Assembly (NCBI GenBank): GCA_019057385.1
Contig: JAHQJS010000005.1
Span: forward strand, 378,799-442,798
From: Candidatus Borrarchaeum weybense
GTDB lineage: Archaea > Asgardarchaeota > Sifarchaeia > Borrarchaeales > Borrarchaeaceae
Length of the DNA: 64,000 nt
Direction of reading: 5' to 3'
How positions within the stretch are numbered: the stretch's first letter is position 1; each line of letters starts with the position of its first letter. Shown here in pieces: positions 44,063 to 53,011 of the stretch. The notes below the pieces were generated by a model. It saw only the letters and a program-made list of their open reading frames with translations, searched no databases and had not been told where the DNA came from. Both the position numbers and the translations under genes were made by a program.

Positions 44063-44563
44063 ATGTCAGGAAAAGAAGCTGTTATTCAGTCATTAGTCGA
44101 TGGAGGAAAAGCAACGGCGGGCCCTCCTCTAGGCCCTGCACTGGGTCCTACGGGCGTGAATGTCTTTCAAATTATTCAAGCAATTAATGAGAAAACTAAG
44201 GCTTATATGGGTCTTAAAGTTCCAGTAACTATCACGATTAACACAGATGACAAATCCTTCGAAATAGAAGTCGGAACTCCTCCTGTTTCTGCACTTATCT
44301 TGAAAGAATTAGGGATTGAAAAGGGGTCAGGAACTGCAGGAACTGAAGAATCTGAAGCCATAGGTAATCTTACTTTATCTCAGATAATAGAAATAGCCAA
44401 GTTAAAACGTGATAAACTTCTGGCAAATTCACTTAAAGCCGCAGTCAAAGAAATTCTCGGTACGGCCATTACAACAGGCGCAACTGTGGAGGACAAGCAT
44501 CCAAGAGAAATCCAAAAAGAAATAGATGAGGGTCAATGGAACGAACTTCTTGTAGAAGATTAA
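44063..44563 (+). CDS. rpl11: 50S ribosomal protein L11
   Basis: 166 residues from the ATG of MSGKEAVIQSLVDGGKA after AAGGTG. It binds the GTPase-associated region of 23S rRNA. ATAGPPLGPALGPTGVNV is the N-terminal signature, and the C-domain has the archaeal extension ending EIDEGQWNELL. First gene of L11-L1-L10-L12. Confidence 0.97.
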   Translation: MSGKEAVIQSLVDGGKATAGPPLGPALGPTGVNVFQIIQAINEKTKAYMGLKVPVTITINTDDKSFEIEVGTPPVSALILKELGIEKGSGTAGTEESEAIGNLTLSQIIEIAKLKRDKLLANSLKAAVKEILGTAITTGATVEDKHPREIQKEIDEGQWNELLVED

Positions 44564-44714
44564 GCAAATTAGAACACGTGTAGTTTAACTAAGATAAGAT
44601 TTAAAAGATGTAGAAAATACCTTCAATTTTGTCAATTACCTATGTAGTATGTATTACACTGCATAAGTTTTCATGTAACTTTTCTTCATTATTATGTTAA
44701 ATGGGGCAATAATC

Positions 44715-45353
44715 ATGTCCAATATCACTGAGGCTGTAGCAGAGGCAAAAAAACTAGCTAAAGATCGAAAATTTACCGAAACAGTAGAGTTAGCCATTAA
44801 TCTTAAAAATATTGACTTAAAAAAGCCAGAAAACCGGATAAAACTCGAAATCCCTCTTCCGCATTCACCCTCAAAGAAGGTTAAAATAGCGGTAATAGCA
44901 GAAGGTGATTTAGCTTTACGTTCAAAAGAAATTGCAGACTTAGTTATAAATAAAGACGATTTAGAGCGATATGCAACTGATAAAAAGGCTGCAAAAGATT
45001 TAGGCAAAACATATGATTTCTTTATAGCCCAAGCGGATCTTATGCCTACAGTTGGTAAAATTTTGGGACCTGTACTGGGTGTTAGTGGAAAGATGCCACA
45101 AGTTGTGCCACCAACTGGAGCAGATCTAGAACCAATAATTGGACGTTTACAGAACGTTTGTAAAATGAGATTGCGTCAAAACCCAGTTTTCTTTGCAAAA
45201 ATTGGCACAAAAGATATGACTAACGAAGATATAAGCGAAAATATTGAAAGCGTATTAAAGGCAGTCGAAGAAAAACTTGAGAAAGGACGTGACAACATCA
45301 GATCTATTTACGTAAAAACAACAATGGGCCCCCCAGTAAAGATAGAGATTTAA
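44715..45353 (+). CDS. rpl1: 50S ribosomal protein L1
   Basis: 212 residues from the ATG of MSNITEAVAEAKKLAKDRKF after GGGGC; an upstream in-frame ATG is unlikely. Both L1 domains are present, with LMPTVGKILGPVLGVSGKMPQ as the signature. It binds 23S rRNA and its own mRNA in many archaea. A 150-nt gap before it could hold the mRNA target, though I see no convincing stem. Confidence 0.96.
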   Translation: MSNITEAVAEAKKLAKDRKFTETVELAINLKNIDLKKPENRIKLEIPLPHSPSKKVKIAVIAEGDLALRSKEIADLVINKDDLERYATDKKAAKDLGKTYDFFIAQADLMPTVGKILGPVLGVSGKMPQVVPPTGADLEPIIGRLQNVCKMRLRQNPVFFAKIGTKDMTNEDISENIESVLKAVEEKLEKGRDNIRSIYVKTTMGPPVKIEI

Positions 45354-45365
45354 GGAGCGTAAGAA

Positions 45366-46373
45366 ATGGCGACTACTTCACCACCTAAAAAAATTCCAAC
45401 TGTCAAATTAAACACGGTTGAACAACTTACAAATCTAATTAAATCTTCAGATGTGCTTGGAATCGCTAAGGCTGAGGGAATTGGGGCAAAACAAATCCAA
45501 CGGTTACGTAAACTCTTAGAGGGTGATGCTACACTAAAAGTCACAAAAAATACCCTTATGCGCATTGCATTAAGAAACTGTAAAGATGAAAAGGCCGACA
45601 TTGCTAAACTTGAAGAATATTTGATTGGCTCAAATATTTTTATTTTCGCTAAGATGGATCCATTTAAACTTACACGAATTCTCGATCAAAACAAGATGAG
45701 AACCCTGGCTAAACCTGGACATACTGCGCCTGAGAATATCGTCGTTCCTGCTGGAAATACGGGGTTCCCCCCAGGTCCACTTATTACCGAATTCGGGAAT
45801 ATTGGCCTTCCAACAAAGATTGATGCGGGTAATATTGCTATTACGAAGGACACTACAGTCGCTAAAAAGGGTGACATTATTAGTAGGCAATTAGCTTTAG
45901 TGTTATCACGTCTAGGCATTGAACCTATGCTAGTAGGTCTTGCTGTAGAGATTGCATATGAAGATGGTGCTCTAATACACAAAGAACAATTACAAATTGA
46001 TGTAGAAGAAATCCGCCGTCAATTTATCGAAGCGGTCTCACAAGCACTTAATTTAGCCACAAATATTGCTTATCCTACACCTGAAACAGTTCAAATATTG
46101 ATACAGAAGGCATTTATGAACAGTATGCGTTTAGCCGAAACGGCTTCATTTATAACGCCTGAAACTCTGCCTGCAGTATTGATGAAAGCAAATAGGCAAA
46201 TGTTAGTCCTTGCTTCTGAGATCGGTAGTGTTGCCCCTTCTGTAGTACCCCAAGAACTTATACAAACTCCTCCCGAAACTCCTCCTCCAGAAGAAAAGAA
46301 ACCTGAGGTTGAGAAAAAGAAACCATCTGAACCAGAGGAGGAAGAAGGAGGCTTAGGAGATTTATTTGGATAG
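45366..46373 (+). CDS. rpl10: 50S ribosomal protein L10 (P0)
   Basis: 335 residues, the long archaeal P0 form. The rRNA-binding domain is followed by PAGNTGFPPGPLITEFGNIGLPTKI (the P0 insert), helices that bind L12 dimers, and an acidic Lys/Glu-rich tail ending EEEGGLGDLFG, which recruits translation factors. Shine-Dalgarno GGAG lies before the start; 12 nt after the rpl1 stop. Confidence 0.97.
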   Translation: MATTSPPKKIPTVKLNTVEQLTNLIKSSDVLGIAKAEGIGAKQIQRLRKLLEGDATLKVTKNTLMRIALRNCKDEKADIAKLEEYLIGSNIFIFAKMDPFKLTRILDQNKMRTLAKPGHTAPENIVVPAGNTGFPPGPLITEFGNIGLPTKIDAGNIAITKDTTVAKKGDIISRQLALVLSRLGIEPMLVGLAVEIAYEDGALIHKEQLQIDVEEIRRQFIEAVSQALNLATNIAYPTPETVQILIQKAFMNSMRLAETASFITPETLPAVLMKANRQMLVLASEIGSVAPSVVPQELIQTPPETPPPEEKKPEVEKKKPSEPEEEEGGLGDLFG

Positions 46374-46410
46374 TATTTCTATTAAAATAAAGAGATAAGG
46401 AGGTTTGAGT

Positions 46411-46704
46411 ATGGAATACGTGTACGGTGCGATGTTGCTTCATTCTGCAAAGCAAAAAATTACTGAAGCTGCTCTGACTAAACTACTTACAGCTGCTGGA
46501 CTTAAGCCCGAAGCTGCTCGTGCAAAAGCATTAGTAGCTGCATTAGACGAAGTGAACATTGATGAAGCTCTGAAAACTGCTGCTGCTGTACCAGTTGCAA
46601 CTGCTGCTCCTGCTGCAGCGCCTGTTGAGAAGAAAGAAGCAAAAGAAGAGAAAAAAGAAGAAGAGAAAGAAGAGGACACAGGACTCGGTGCGCTATTTGG
46701 ATAA
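46411..46704 (+). CDS. rpl12: 50S ribosomal protein L12 (P1)
   Basis: 97 residues from the ATG of MEYVYGAMLLHSAK, 7 nt after AAGGAGG. Helical dimerisation domain, Ala/Pro hinge, Lys/Glu-rich linker and the terminal TGLGALFG that matches the P0 tail. The stalk protein recruiting elongation factors. Confidence 0.97.
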   Translation: MEYVYGAMLLHSAKQKITEAALTKLLTAAGLKPEAARAKALVAALDEVNIDEALKTAAAVPVATAAPAAAPVEKKEAKEEKKEEEKEEDTGLGALFG

Positions 46705-46855
46705 ACTCTTGCGCACTTATCTATTCTCTTCACGTTAAAGCTGATATAACTATAAGTTTTTCATAAAATCTTTTTAAATTACTTCTTTTAATTATGCTTT
46801 AACTACATATCAGCAGCCCATGCCAAATTTAAGGCTTGTCGGATGTGACACAAGA

Positions 46856-49813
46856 ATGGTAAATTTTAAGGAACTTGAACAGAAATGGCAGAAAAAATGG
46901 CAGGATGACAAGATTTTTGAAGCCAATCCAGATCAGAATCGCGAAAAATTCTTTTTAACAGTGGCATATCCCTATCCGAATTCTCCACAGCACGTTGGAC
47001 ATGCAAGAACGTATACTCTTACCGACAGTTATGCTCGATTTAAACGTATGCAAGGACTCAATGTCCTCTATCCTCAAGGGTTTCACTATACAGGCACTCC
47101 AATTTTAGCAATGGCAAATCGAATTGCAGAAAATGATCGTGAACTTATTGAGACTTTTGAAGAAATTTACAAGGTGCCCAGCGAGGTTATATCCACATTT
47201 AAGAATGACCCTTTAGCGGTTGCTAATTACTTTCACAATGAGATTCGTGAAGGCATGAAAAAAATCGGATTTAGTATCGATTGGAGGCGTGAGTTCACAA
47301 CTATCGATCCGCCATATATGAAGTTCATCGAATGGCAGTTTCACACACTTCACAAAGGAGGTTACGTAACTAAAGGAAGTCACCCTGTAGGTTGGTGTCC
47401 TTTAGACCAAAATGCCGTTGGGCAGCATGATACTTTGGGTGATAAGGAACCCGAAATGGAAGAAATTACAGCATTAAAATTCATTTTTAATGGCTGGTAT
47501 ATGCCTACGGCAACATATAGGCCGGAAACGGTCTTTGGTGTCACAAACGTGTTTGTTAATCCAGATGCTGATTATGTGATTGCTCAGGTTGATGGTGCTC
47601 AACTTAATGGCGAAAAGTGGTTTATTTCTAAGGAATTTGCTGAAAAGTTAGTGCATCAAGTTGAGAAAGTTGAAATTTTGCAGACAAAAAAGGGATATGA
47701 CATTATTGGAAAAACTGTGCAGAATCCTATGACCGGAAAAGAAGGGCTGCTCATATTACCAGGCGCTTTTGTGGATCCAGATGTTGGAACAGGATGCGTC
47801 ATGAGTGTGCCGGCACATGCCCCCTATGACTATATTGCTATTGAAGATCTAAAAAAGAGTCTCCCAGAATTAGAAAAATATGGAATCAATCCAGAAAAAA
47901 TCGAGGAGTTAGCCCCTATCTCATTAATCTCTATTGAGGGTTATTCAGATTATCCAGCTAAAGATGCGGTTGAAAAACTTGGCGTTACAGATCAAAACGA
48001 TCCAAAATGCAAAGATGCTACGGATGAAATTTATGGTGCGGAGTTTCGAAGCGGTGTTCTCAAAAAGATAACCGGAAAATATCAAGGATTGCCGGTCTCT
48101 GAAGCAAAGGATAGAGTAAGGGAGGATATGATTGAGCAAGGTACTGCGTATCCAGTCTATGAAATTGTTAATGCCCCAATTCATTGCCGTTGCGGAACTG
48201 AAGTTGTAGTGAAGGTTGTTCGTGATCAATGGTTTATCAATTACGGAGACCCGACTTGGAAAAAACTAGCTTATGAATGTTTAGATAATATGAGTATTAT
48301 TCCCAAAGAATTAATGGGCGAGTACCGAGATGTCGTCAACTGGTTGACTGCAAAGGCCTGCGCCCGTAAATCTGGCTTAGGTACTCCCCTTCCCTGGGAT
48401 CCCGATTGGATTATTGAAAGTCTCTCTGATTCAACTATCTATATGGCCTATTATATACTTGCTAAGTATATCACCCAGTATAGTCTCACTGGTGATAATT
48501 TTAACGACACTGTGTTTGATTATGTTTTTCTAGGTCAAAGTAATGCAAAAGATGTATCAAAGTCATGTGGACTTGACCCAGCACTTCTTGAATCAATGAG
48601 GAATGAATTTAATTATTGGTACCCACTCGATTCAAGGCACTCAGGTCGCGACCTCATCTGGAATCATCTCACTTTCATGATTTTTAATCATACAGCAATT
48701 TTTCCACGTGAAAATTGGCCACAGCAGATTGTAGTCAATGGTTCAGTGTTAATGGAGGAAGAAGTTGATGGAAAGGTCCTAATTCGCAAAATGTCAAAGT
48801 CATTGCGTAACATCATTCCTATCCATGACGCTATAAAAACTTACGGCGCAGATGCAATTAGGCTTTCTGTTTTAAGTTCAGCGGAGATATTATCTGATGC
48901 CGTTTTTAGCGAGAGAATGGCAAAATCGATAGGAAATCGACTTGAACGCCTTTATAGTTTTGCTCAAGAAGTCGCAAGCAAACATGTTAGGGACACACCT
49001 CAACTTCAAGATATTGACAGATGGATGATAAGTCAACTTCAACATAGAATTACAAGAGCTACTGCAGCAATGAATTTATGTCGTGTGCGGGATGCTATTC
49101 AAAACGCGTATTTCTTGCTTGATCAAGATGTTTCATGGTACCTAAAACGAGTGGATCCTGAAAAAGATAATCCAGAACGAAATGAAACAATCACTGCCGT
49201 ACTTCACGAAGTCCTTGATGTATGGATACGACTTTTAAGCCCCTTTGCGCCATTTATTTGTGAAGAAATATGGCAAGTATTAGGAAGAGAAGGATATTGT
49301 TCTTTATCATCATGGCCGAAAAAAGAAGATGCAAAGGTAATGTTTGATGCAGTAGCTATGGAAGATCTCCTTAGAAAAACAATAGATGACACACAAGAGA
49401 TCTTGAAAGTCACGAATATTTTGCCAAAACGTATAGTTTACTATGTTGCACCCAAATGGGCTTCTATACTCTATATAGAACTCCTTACTATGCTTAAAGA
49501 CGGCAAGTCAAGTCAAAGTGGGATCATGAAGGCAATATTTCAGAATTCTGAAATCAAGAAACACGGAAAGCTGGCTTCAAAGCTTGTACAGAAACTCCTC
49601 CCCACCGCAAAGACTCTGTCTCCAGAAGTGATTGCACAAAAACTTGCGGCATCCTTTGATGAACTCACAACTCTAAAAGCGGCAACTCCTTTTATAGAAA
49701 ATACTTTCAATACTACAGTAGAACTCTATGAGGCCGATGACCCAGAACGCTATGACCCAATGAAAAAAGCCAATAGTGCGATACCAGGAAGAGCAGCGAT
49801 TTTCATTGAATGA
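46856..49813 (+). CDS. leuS: Leucyl-tRNA synthetase, archaeal type
   Basis: 985 residues from the ATG of MVNFKELEQKWQKKWQ, the family's usual start; an ATG 36 nt earlier is less likely. Class Ia: PYPNSPQHVGHARTYT carries the HIGH-like motif (about 46-49), the CP1 editing domain holds TYRPETVFGVTNVFV and GTGCVMSVPAHAPYDY, and KMSKSLRNIIP (about 645) is the KMSKS loop. The anticodon-binding helices and a C-terminal extension are present. It follows the ribosomal operon by about 150 nt. Confidence 0.96.
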   Translation: MVNFKELEQKWQKKWQDDKIFEANPDQNREKFFLTVAYPYPNSPQHVGHARTYTLTDSYARFKRMQGLNVLYPQGFHYTGTPILAMANRIAENDRELIETFEEIYKVPSEVISTFKNDPLAVANYFHNEIREGMKKIGFSIDWRREFTTIDPPYMKFIEWQFHTLHKGGYVTKGSHPVGWCPLDQNAVGQHDTLGDKEPEMEEITALKFIFNGWYMPTATYRPETVFGVTNVFVNPDADYVIAQVDGAQLNGEKWFISKEFAEKLVHQVEKVEILQTKKGYDIIGKTVQNPMTGKEGLLILPGAFVDPDVGTGCVMSVPAHAPYDYIAIEDLKKSLPELEKYGINPEKIEELAPISLISIEGYSDYPAKDAVEKLGVTDQNDPKCKDATDEIYGAEFRSGVLKKITGKYQGLPVSEAKDRVREDMIEQGTAYPVYEIVNAPIHCRCGTEVVVKVVRDQWFINYGDPTWKKLAYECLDNMSIIPKELMGEYRDVVNWLTAKACARKSGLGTPLPWDPDWIIESLSDSTIYMAYYILAKYITQYSLTGDNFNDTVFDYVFLGQSNAKDVSKSCGLDPALLESMRNEFNYWYPLDSRHSGRDLIWNHLTFMIFNHTAIFPRENWPQQIVVNGSVLMEEEVDGKVLIRKMSKSLRNIIPIHDAIKTYGADAIRLSVLSSAEILSDAVFSERMAKSIGNRLERLYSFAQEVASKHVRDTPQLQDIDRWMISQLQHRITRATAAMNLCRVRDAIQNAYFLLDQDVSWYLKRVDPEKDNPERNETITAVLHEVLDVWIRLLSPFAPFICEEIWQVLGREGYCSLSSWPKKEDAKVMFDAVAMEDLLRKTIDDTQEILKVTNILPKRIVYYVAPKWASILYIELLTMLKDGKSSQSGIMKAIFQNSEIKKHGKLASKLVQKLLPTAKTLSPEVIAQKLAASFDELTTLKAATPFIENTFNTTVELYEADDPERYDPMKKANSAIPGRAAIFIE

Positions 49814-49888
49814 AATTCTTTGTTGTATCAATTTTTCTTTTCAATTTATAACTTAACAATTCTCTTTTTTTATTAGTCAGACTTCACA

Positions 49889-50584
49889 ATGAGCTTAAGC
49901 ACGAGTTTTGAGAAGGTTATTGAATTGTTAGATGAACGCATGAAAGATGCTTCGATAGACCTTCGCTTTTTGTTAAATCGCCGTTATGATAAAGCAAGAG
50001 CCATAAAATTCGTAGGAAACAAATATCAACTCGACAAATCTGAACGACATATACTTTATCGAGCCCTATATTCGAATGATGAGATCACTGCAATCAAAAA
50101 GAAACTTGTGCCCTTTGAGCAAATTTCAGGAAAACTTCTTGCGGTTGATGGGTATAATGTGCTCATTACTGTTGAAAGTATTTTGTATAAAAAAACGATC
50201 ATAGAATGTGATGATGGCATCCTACGTGATGTCTCAGGCGTTTTTGGAAGCCATGTGATAACGTCTGTGACAAAAAAGTCCATAGACCTTATTCTTTCAC
50301 AAATCGCAAAATATCCTCCTGAATCACTACAATTCTTTTTTGATTCTCAAGTTAGTAAAAGTGGCGAACTGTCAAATAGTATACGAGAAAAAATGAATGA
50401 ATTACAGTTAAATGGAGATGCCGAGACAGTCAAGCAAGTAGACACGACCCTAAAAAAACTAAATTGTGATATTGTTGCTACAAGTGACACTATTATAATC
50501 GCTCAAGCATCAGCAGTGGTGGATATCCCCCAACGAATTCTTAAAAATTTAAACTTTCCTATCTCATTCCTAATGTTATCTTAG
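49889..50584 (+). CDS. DUF434 family protein
   Basis: 231 residues. It matches the archaeal DUF434 pattern: DLRFLLNRRYDKARAIKFVGNKYQL, ILYRALYS, GKLLAVDGYNVLITVES and a long C-terminal part with LQFFFDSQVSKSGELS and DIVATSDTIIIAQ. The D-GYN-x-L and FFFDSQ/ATSDTIII blocks resemble a PIN/NYN-like nuclease fold with spaced Asp residues; a nuclease role is inference. No known biochemical function. Confidence 0.75.
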   Translation: MSLSTSFEKVIELLDERMKDASIDLRFLLNRRYDKARAIKFVGNKYQLDKSERHILYRALYSNDEITAIKKKLVPFEQISGKLLAVDGYNVLITVESILYKKTIIECDDGILRDVSGVFGSHVITSVTKKSIDLILSQIAKYPPESLQFFFDSQVSKSGELSNSIREKMNELQLNGDAETVKQVDTTLKKLNCDIVATSDTIIIAQASAVVDIPQRILKNLNFPISFLMLS

Positions 50585-50733
50585 GCACATAAAATCCATG
50601 ACTTCACAGTTTTCTTTTCGTTCATCTTGAAGAATCAAGTAGTTTAAGATTTACGGTCATAATTTGATGCAGGATTCGAAAGATCTTTATAACATGAAAA
50701 AGGAATACTTAAGAATTTAAAGGAGGGAAGAAT

Positions 50734-51234
50734 GTGGAAGCTATTCTTTCGCGAAGAAGTATACGAAAATTTACCAAAGAACCTGTATCTGATGAAATTG
50801 TTAAAGAATTGTTGAAAGCGGCTATGAGCGCGCCATCAGCGGTCAATCAGCAACCGTGGCATTTCATTGTGATTAGAGAACGTCAGATTTTAGATGAAAT
50901 CCCCAAAATTCAGCCTTACTCACAAATGCTAAGAGATGCTCCTGTTGCGGTGGTGGTTTGTGGCGATTTAAACTTGGAAAAAGCAAAAGGGTTCTGGGTT
51001 CAAGACTGTTCAGCGGCCACGCAGAACATTTTGATCGCAGTTCAAGCTAAAGGATTGGGAGCCGTATGGTTGGGCTTTTATCCAAGAGAAGATCGAATAA
51101 AGGCTCTTCAAAAATTATTAGACATTCCAGAACATGTCATACCTTTTTCAGTAATTCCTATCGGTTATTCTGCAGAGCAAAAACCTCCAGCAAGTCGATA
51201 TAATGAGTCAAGAATTCACTACGACCGCTGGTAA
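50734..51234 (+). CDS. Nitroreductase family protein
   Basis: 166 residues from GTG after AAAGGAGGG. FMN-binding blocks: RRSIRKFTKEPVSDE, AMSAPSAVNQQPWHFIV, DCSAATQNILIAVQAKGLGAVWLG and IPIGYSAEQKPPASRY. It is a short single-domain member that would use NAD(P)H and FMN to reduce a small substrate. It is followed by a broken flavin reductase gene and a rubredoxin-like gene. Confidence 0.92.
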   Translation: MEAILSRRSIRKFTKEPVSDEIVKELLKAAMSAPSAVNQQPWHFIVIRERQILDEIPKIQPYSQMLRDAPVAVVVCGDLNLEKAKGFWVQDCSAATQNILIAVQAKGLGAVWLGFYPREDRIKALQKLLDIPEHVIPFSVIPIGYSAEQKPPASRYNESRIHYDRW

Positions 51235-51264
51235 TTGCGTTATCAATGCAAGGAAGTAAAAAAT

Positions 51265-51487
51265 TTGGAAAAAATTGAACTTGAACCTAAGGCTTTTCTG
51301 TTTCCCAAGCCTATCGTCTTAGTAGGGGGCCGATGTAGAGGATAAACCAAACTACATGCCCGTTGGATACTTTGACATCGTTAACATGAAACCATTTATC
51401 ATTTCAGTAGCTATGGACAAGTCACACTACACAAACATTGGAATTAGGGAAAATGGTATGCTTACGAAAAACGGTATGACCCTCTAG
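51265..51487 (+). pseudogene. Broken flavin reductase-like gene
   Basis: A frame from TTG (51265) encodes EKIELEPKAFLFPKPIVLVGG, the N-terminus of FMN-binding flavin reductase-like proteins, and ends at a stop near 51343. From about 51343 another frame continues with KPNYMPVGYFDIVNMKPF, IISVAMDKSHYTNIGI and ENG, the next part of the same fold, until a stop at 51485. Beyond that only fragments remain. A frameshift plus a truncated 3' half show a recent pseudogene. Confidence 0.75.
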
Positions 51488-51642
51488 CACGAAGACCATA
51501 ACTCAATTGTGAAACACGAAAAGAAATCTTAGTTACCTATGAATTGATTAACAGTTTTTGCGGTCCTCTTATGGTATCTGATCTTGCCCTATTCGTAAAA
51601 TTATAAAGCAAGTTCGTTCGATTTCCCAAAAAGGTGAACTAT

Positions 51643-51825
51643 ATGCCGTTTTGGAAATGTGAAAATTGTGGATATACTTTTCAGGCGGGTATGCCCCCAG
51701 AAGATTCAATATGTCCCAGTTGTAAAGAAAAATGTACATTCAAGAACGTCACGTGTTATTTAGAGGAGTGTGGAATGCTTCCCGAGCATCCAGAGAGCGA
51801 GCACATAGATCCTCGATTAGTATAG
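51643..51825 (+). CDS. Rubredoxin-like protein
   Basis: 60 residues from the ATG of [16 protein letters not shown], 5 nt after AAGGTGA. CENC and CPSC form a rubredoxin-type iron or zinc site. The second half, with [14 protein letters not shown], adds further Cys residues and is found in archaeal rubredoxin-like electron carriers. It lies in a patch of flavin enzymes and could pass electrons among them. Confidence 0.8.
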   Translation: MPFWKCENCGYTFQAGMPPEDSICPSCKEKCTFKNVTCYLEECGMLPEHPESEHIDPRLV

Positions 51826-51987
51826 CAACTTTTCTTTCATTTTTTCTAGGAATTTTGATCCTCCAATATTCAAATTTATCGATACAAGAGGCAACATTTT
51901 TCAAGACAACTTCAATAACCATAAAGAGTTATTAACAGAGGCTAAAGATTTAAAATGTAAAAATTCTATTACCACTACATCTTACAA

Positions 51988-52096
51988 GGGCCCGTGGCCT
52001 AGCCAGGATAGGGCGCAGGCCTTCTAAGCCTGATTGCGGCCCTCAAATTGATTGCTGCAGAGGAGACCGCGAGTTCAAATCTCGCCGGGCCCGCCA
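51988..52096 (+). tRNA. tRNA-Arg(UCU) with a variable-region intron
   Basis: The acceptor stem GGGCCCG pairs with CGGGCCC, and the CCA end is encoded (52094-52096). The anticodon TCT is at 52023-52025 in CTTCTAA, with stem CAGGC/GCCTG. Between the anticodon stem and the GCGAG/CTCGC T-stem are about 36 nt; removing about 31 nt (52033-52063) leaves a normal 5-nt variable region AGACC. The insert has an internal TGCGGC/GCTGCA stem. It fits a non-canonical intron cut by the splicing endonuclease. A TATA-like TTTAAAAT lies near 51949. Confidence 0.88.
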
Positions 52097-52101
52097 CTTT
52101 T

Positions 52102-52421
52102 TTATTGTTTGGATTTTTCTTGACAGTATCTTACAAGTTTCTGTGCGCCTTGAGATAACAATTTATTCTCCTCTTCTGCTAGAGGATTCTCTCTAAGAAG
52201 TATCATTTGCAATTTTTTTAAGTTCTCTAAACCCTTGATTTCTTGTATCTATGATTGTCGGAAAGAAATAATATTTGCAGATTGACTAGATGCTCTAGAC
52301 TTTTGATTTCTTTAATCTGGTTATCACCAAGCCTTAATGTTTTGATATTTGTAAGATCCTCTAAGCATTTGCTCTCGGCAATATCAGTGATTCTTTTATT
52401 AAAAAGAAAAGTTTATCGTCT
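52102..52421 (-). pseudogene. Leucine-rich-repeat gene fragment
   Basis: The minus strand encodes LRR units in two frames: LTNIKTLRLGDNQIKEIKSLEHL and VNLQILFLSDN, then after a 2-nt insertion (CATAG for CAG) IQEIKGLENLKKLQMILLREN and a capping tail ending KLVRYCQEKSKQ. The SDS22-like spacing of L-x-x-L-x-L-x-x-N is clear. There is a stop just upstream of the first unit and no start codon, so this is a decayed fragment. It ends 5 nt from the tRNA-Arg 3' end, a common integration neighbourhood. Confidence 0.7.
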
Positions 52422-52475
52422 CTTATATAAGATTTCTTCCTTTTAACTGTCATAAAATCGTTTGGCATCCAGCGA

Positions 52476-52937
52476 TCAACCTTTAATTTGTGTAGCAATC
52501 TGCTTTCCAAGTTCTTTCGTTTTAGGAAACTCCTCCTCTAGGATTGGTCCCTTCATCTCCTCAACTTTTATTGATAAGCCAGGTGTCATCAGTTTTGACC
52601 CAGGAATTTTTTCGTTTATTTTTTCCTCCATTTTTTTCACTGCTTTCTCGAAGTCTTCTTTTATATAAGTATCAAAAACCGCAATTACTTTGCCTTTCAG
52701 GTCGAGTTTTCCAAGTTTGTCAATAAACTTCTTAGCAGTCCTGGTCGGTCCACCAAAATGATTAGGACAACCCATTAGAATCGCGTCATATTGCTCTATT
52801 GTCTTTAAGTCGACTTTTTTCATATTACTAACTGTAACCTCTATTCCCTCAACTTCTTTCATACCTTCTGCAATTTTTTCCGCGACAATTTTGGTATTAC
52901 CATACTTTGTATCAAAGGCAACTAGTACCTTCGTCAA
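52476..52937 (-). CDS. Flavodoxin
   Basis: About 153 residues from a TTG (L-T-K-V-L-V) placed 6 nt after GAGGTGA; a GTG three codons earlier overlaps that site. FMN phosphate loop AFDTKYGNTKIVAEKI, and AILMGCPNHFGGPTRTAKKFI as the isoalloxazine loop. Its acidic patch is typical of electron-carrier flavodoxins. Neighbours include rubredoxin-like and nitroreductase genes. Confidence 0.9.
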   Translation of the reverse strand: MTKVLVAFDTKYGNTKIVAEKIAEGMKEVEGIEVTVSNMKKVDLKTIEQYDAILMGCPNHFGGPTRTAKKFIDKLGKLDLKGKVIAVFDTYIKEDFEKAVKKMEEKINEKIPGSKLMTPGLSIKVEEMKGPILEEEFPKTKELGKQIATQIKG

Positions 52938-53011
52938 ACTATTCACCTCTTAAGTTTGGATACGGAGTGAGTAGGTATCCGCCTGTCTTTAATTAGTTGG
53001 TATTTTAATGT

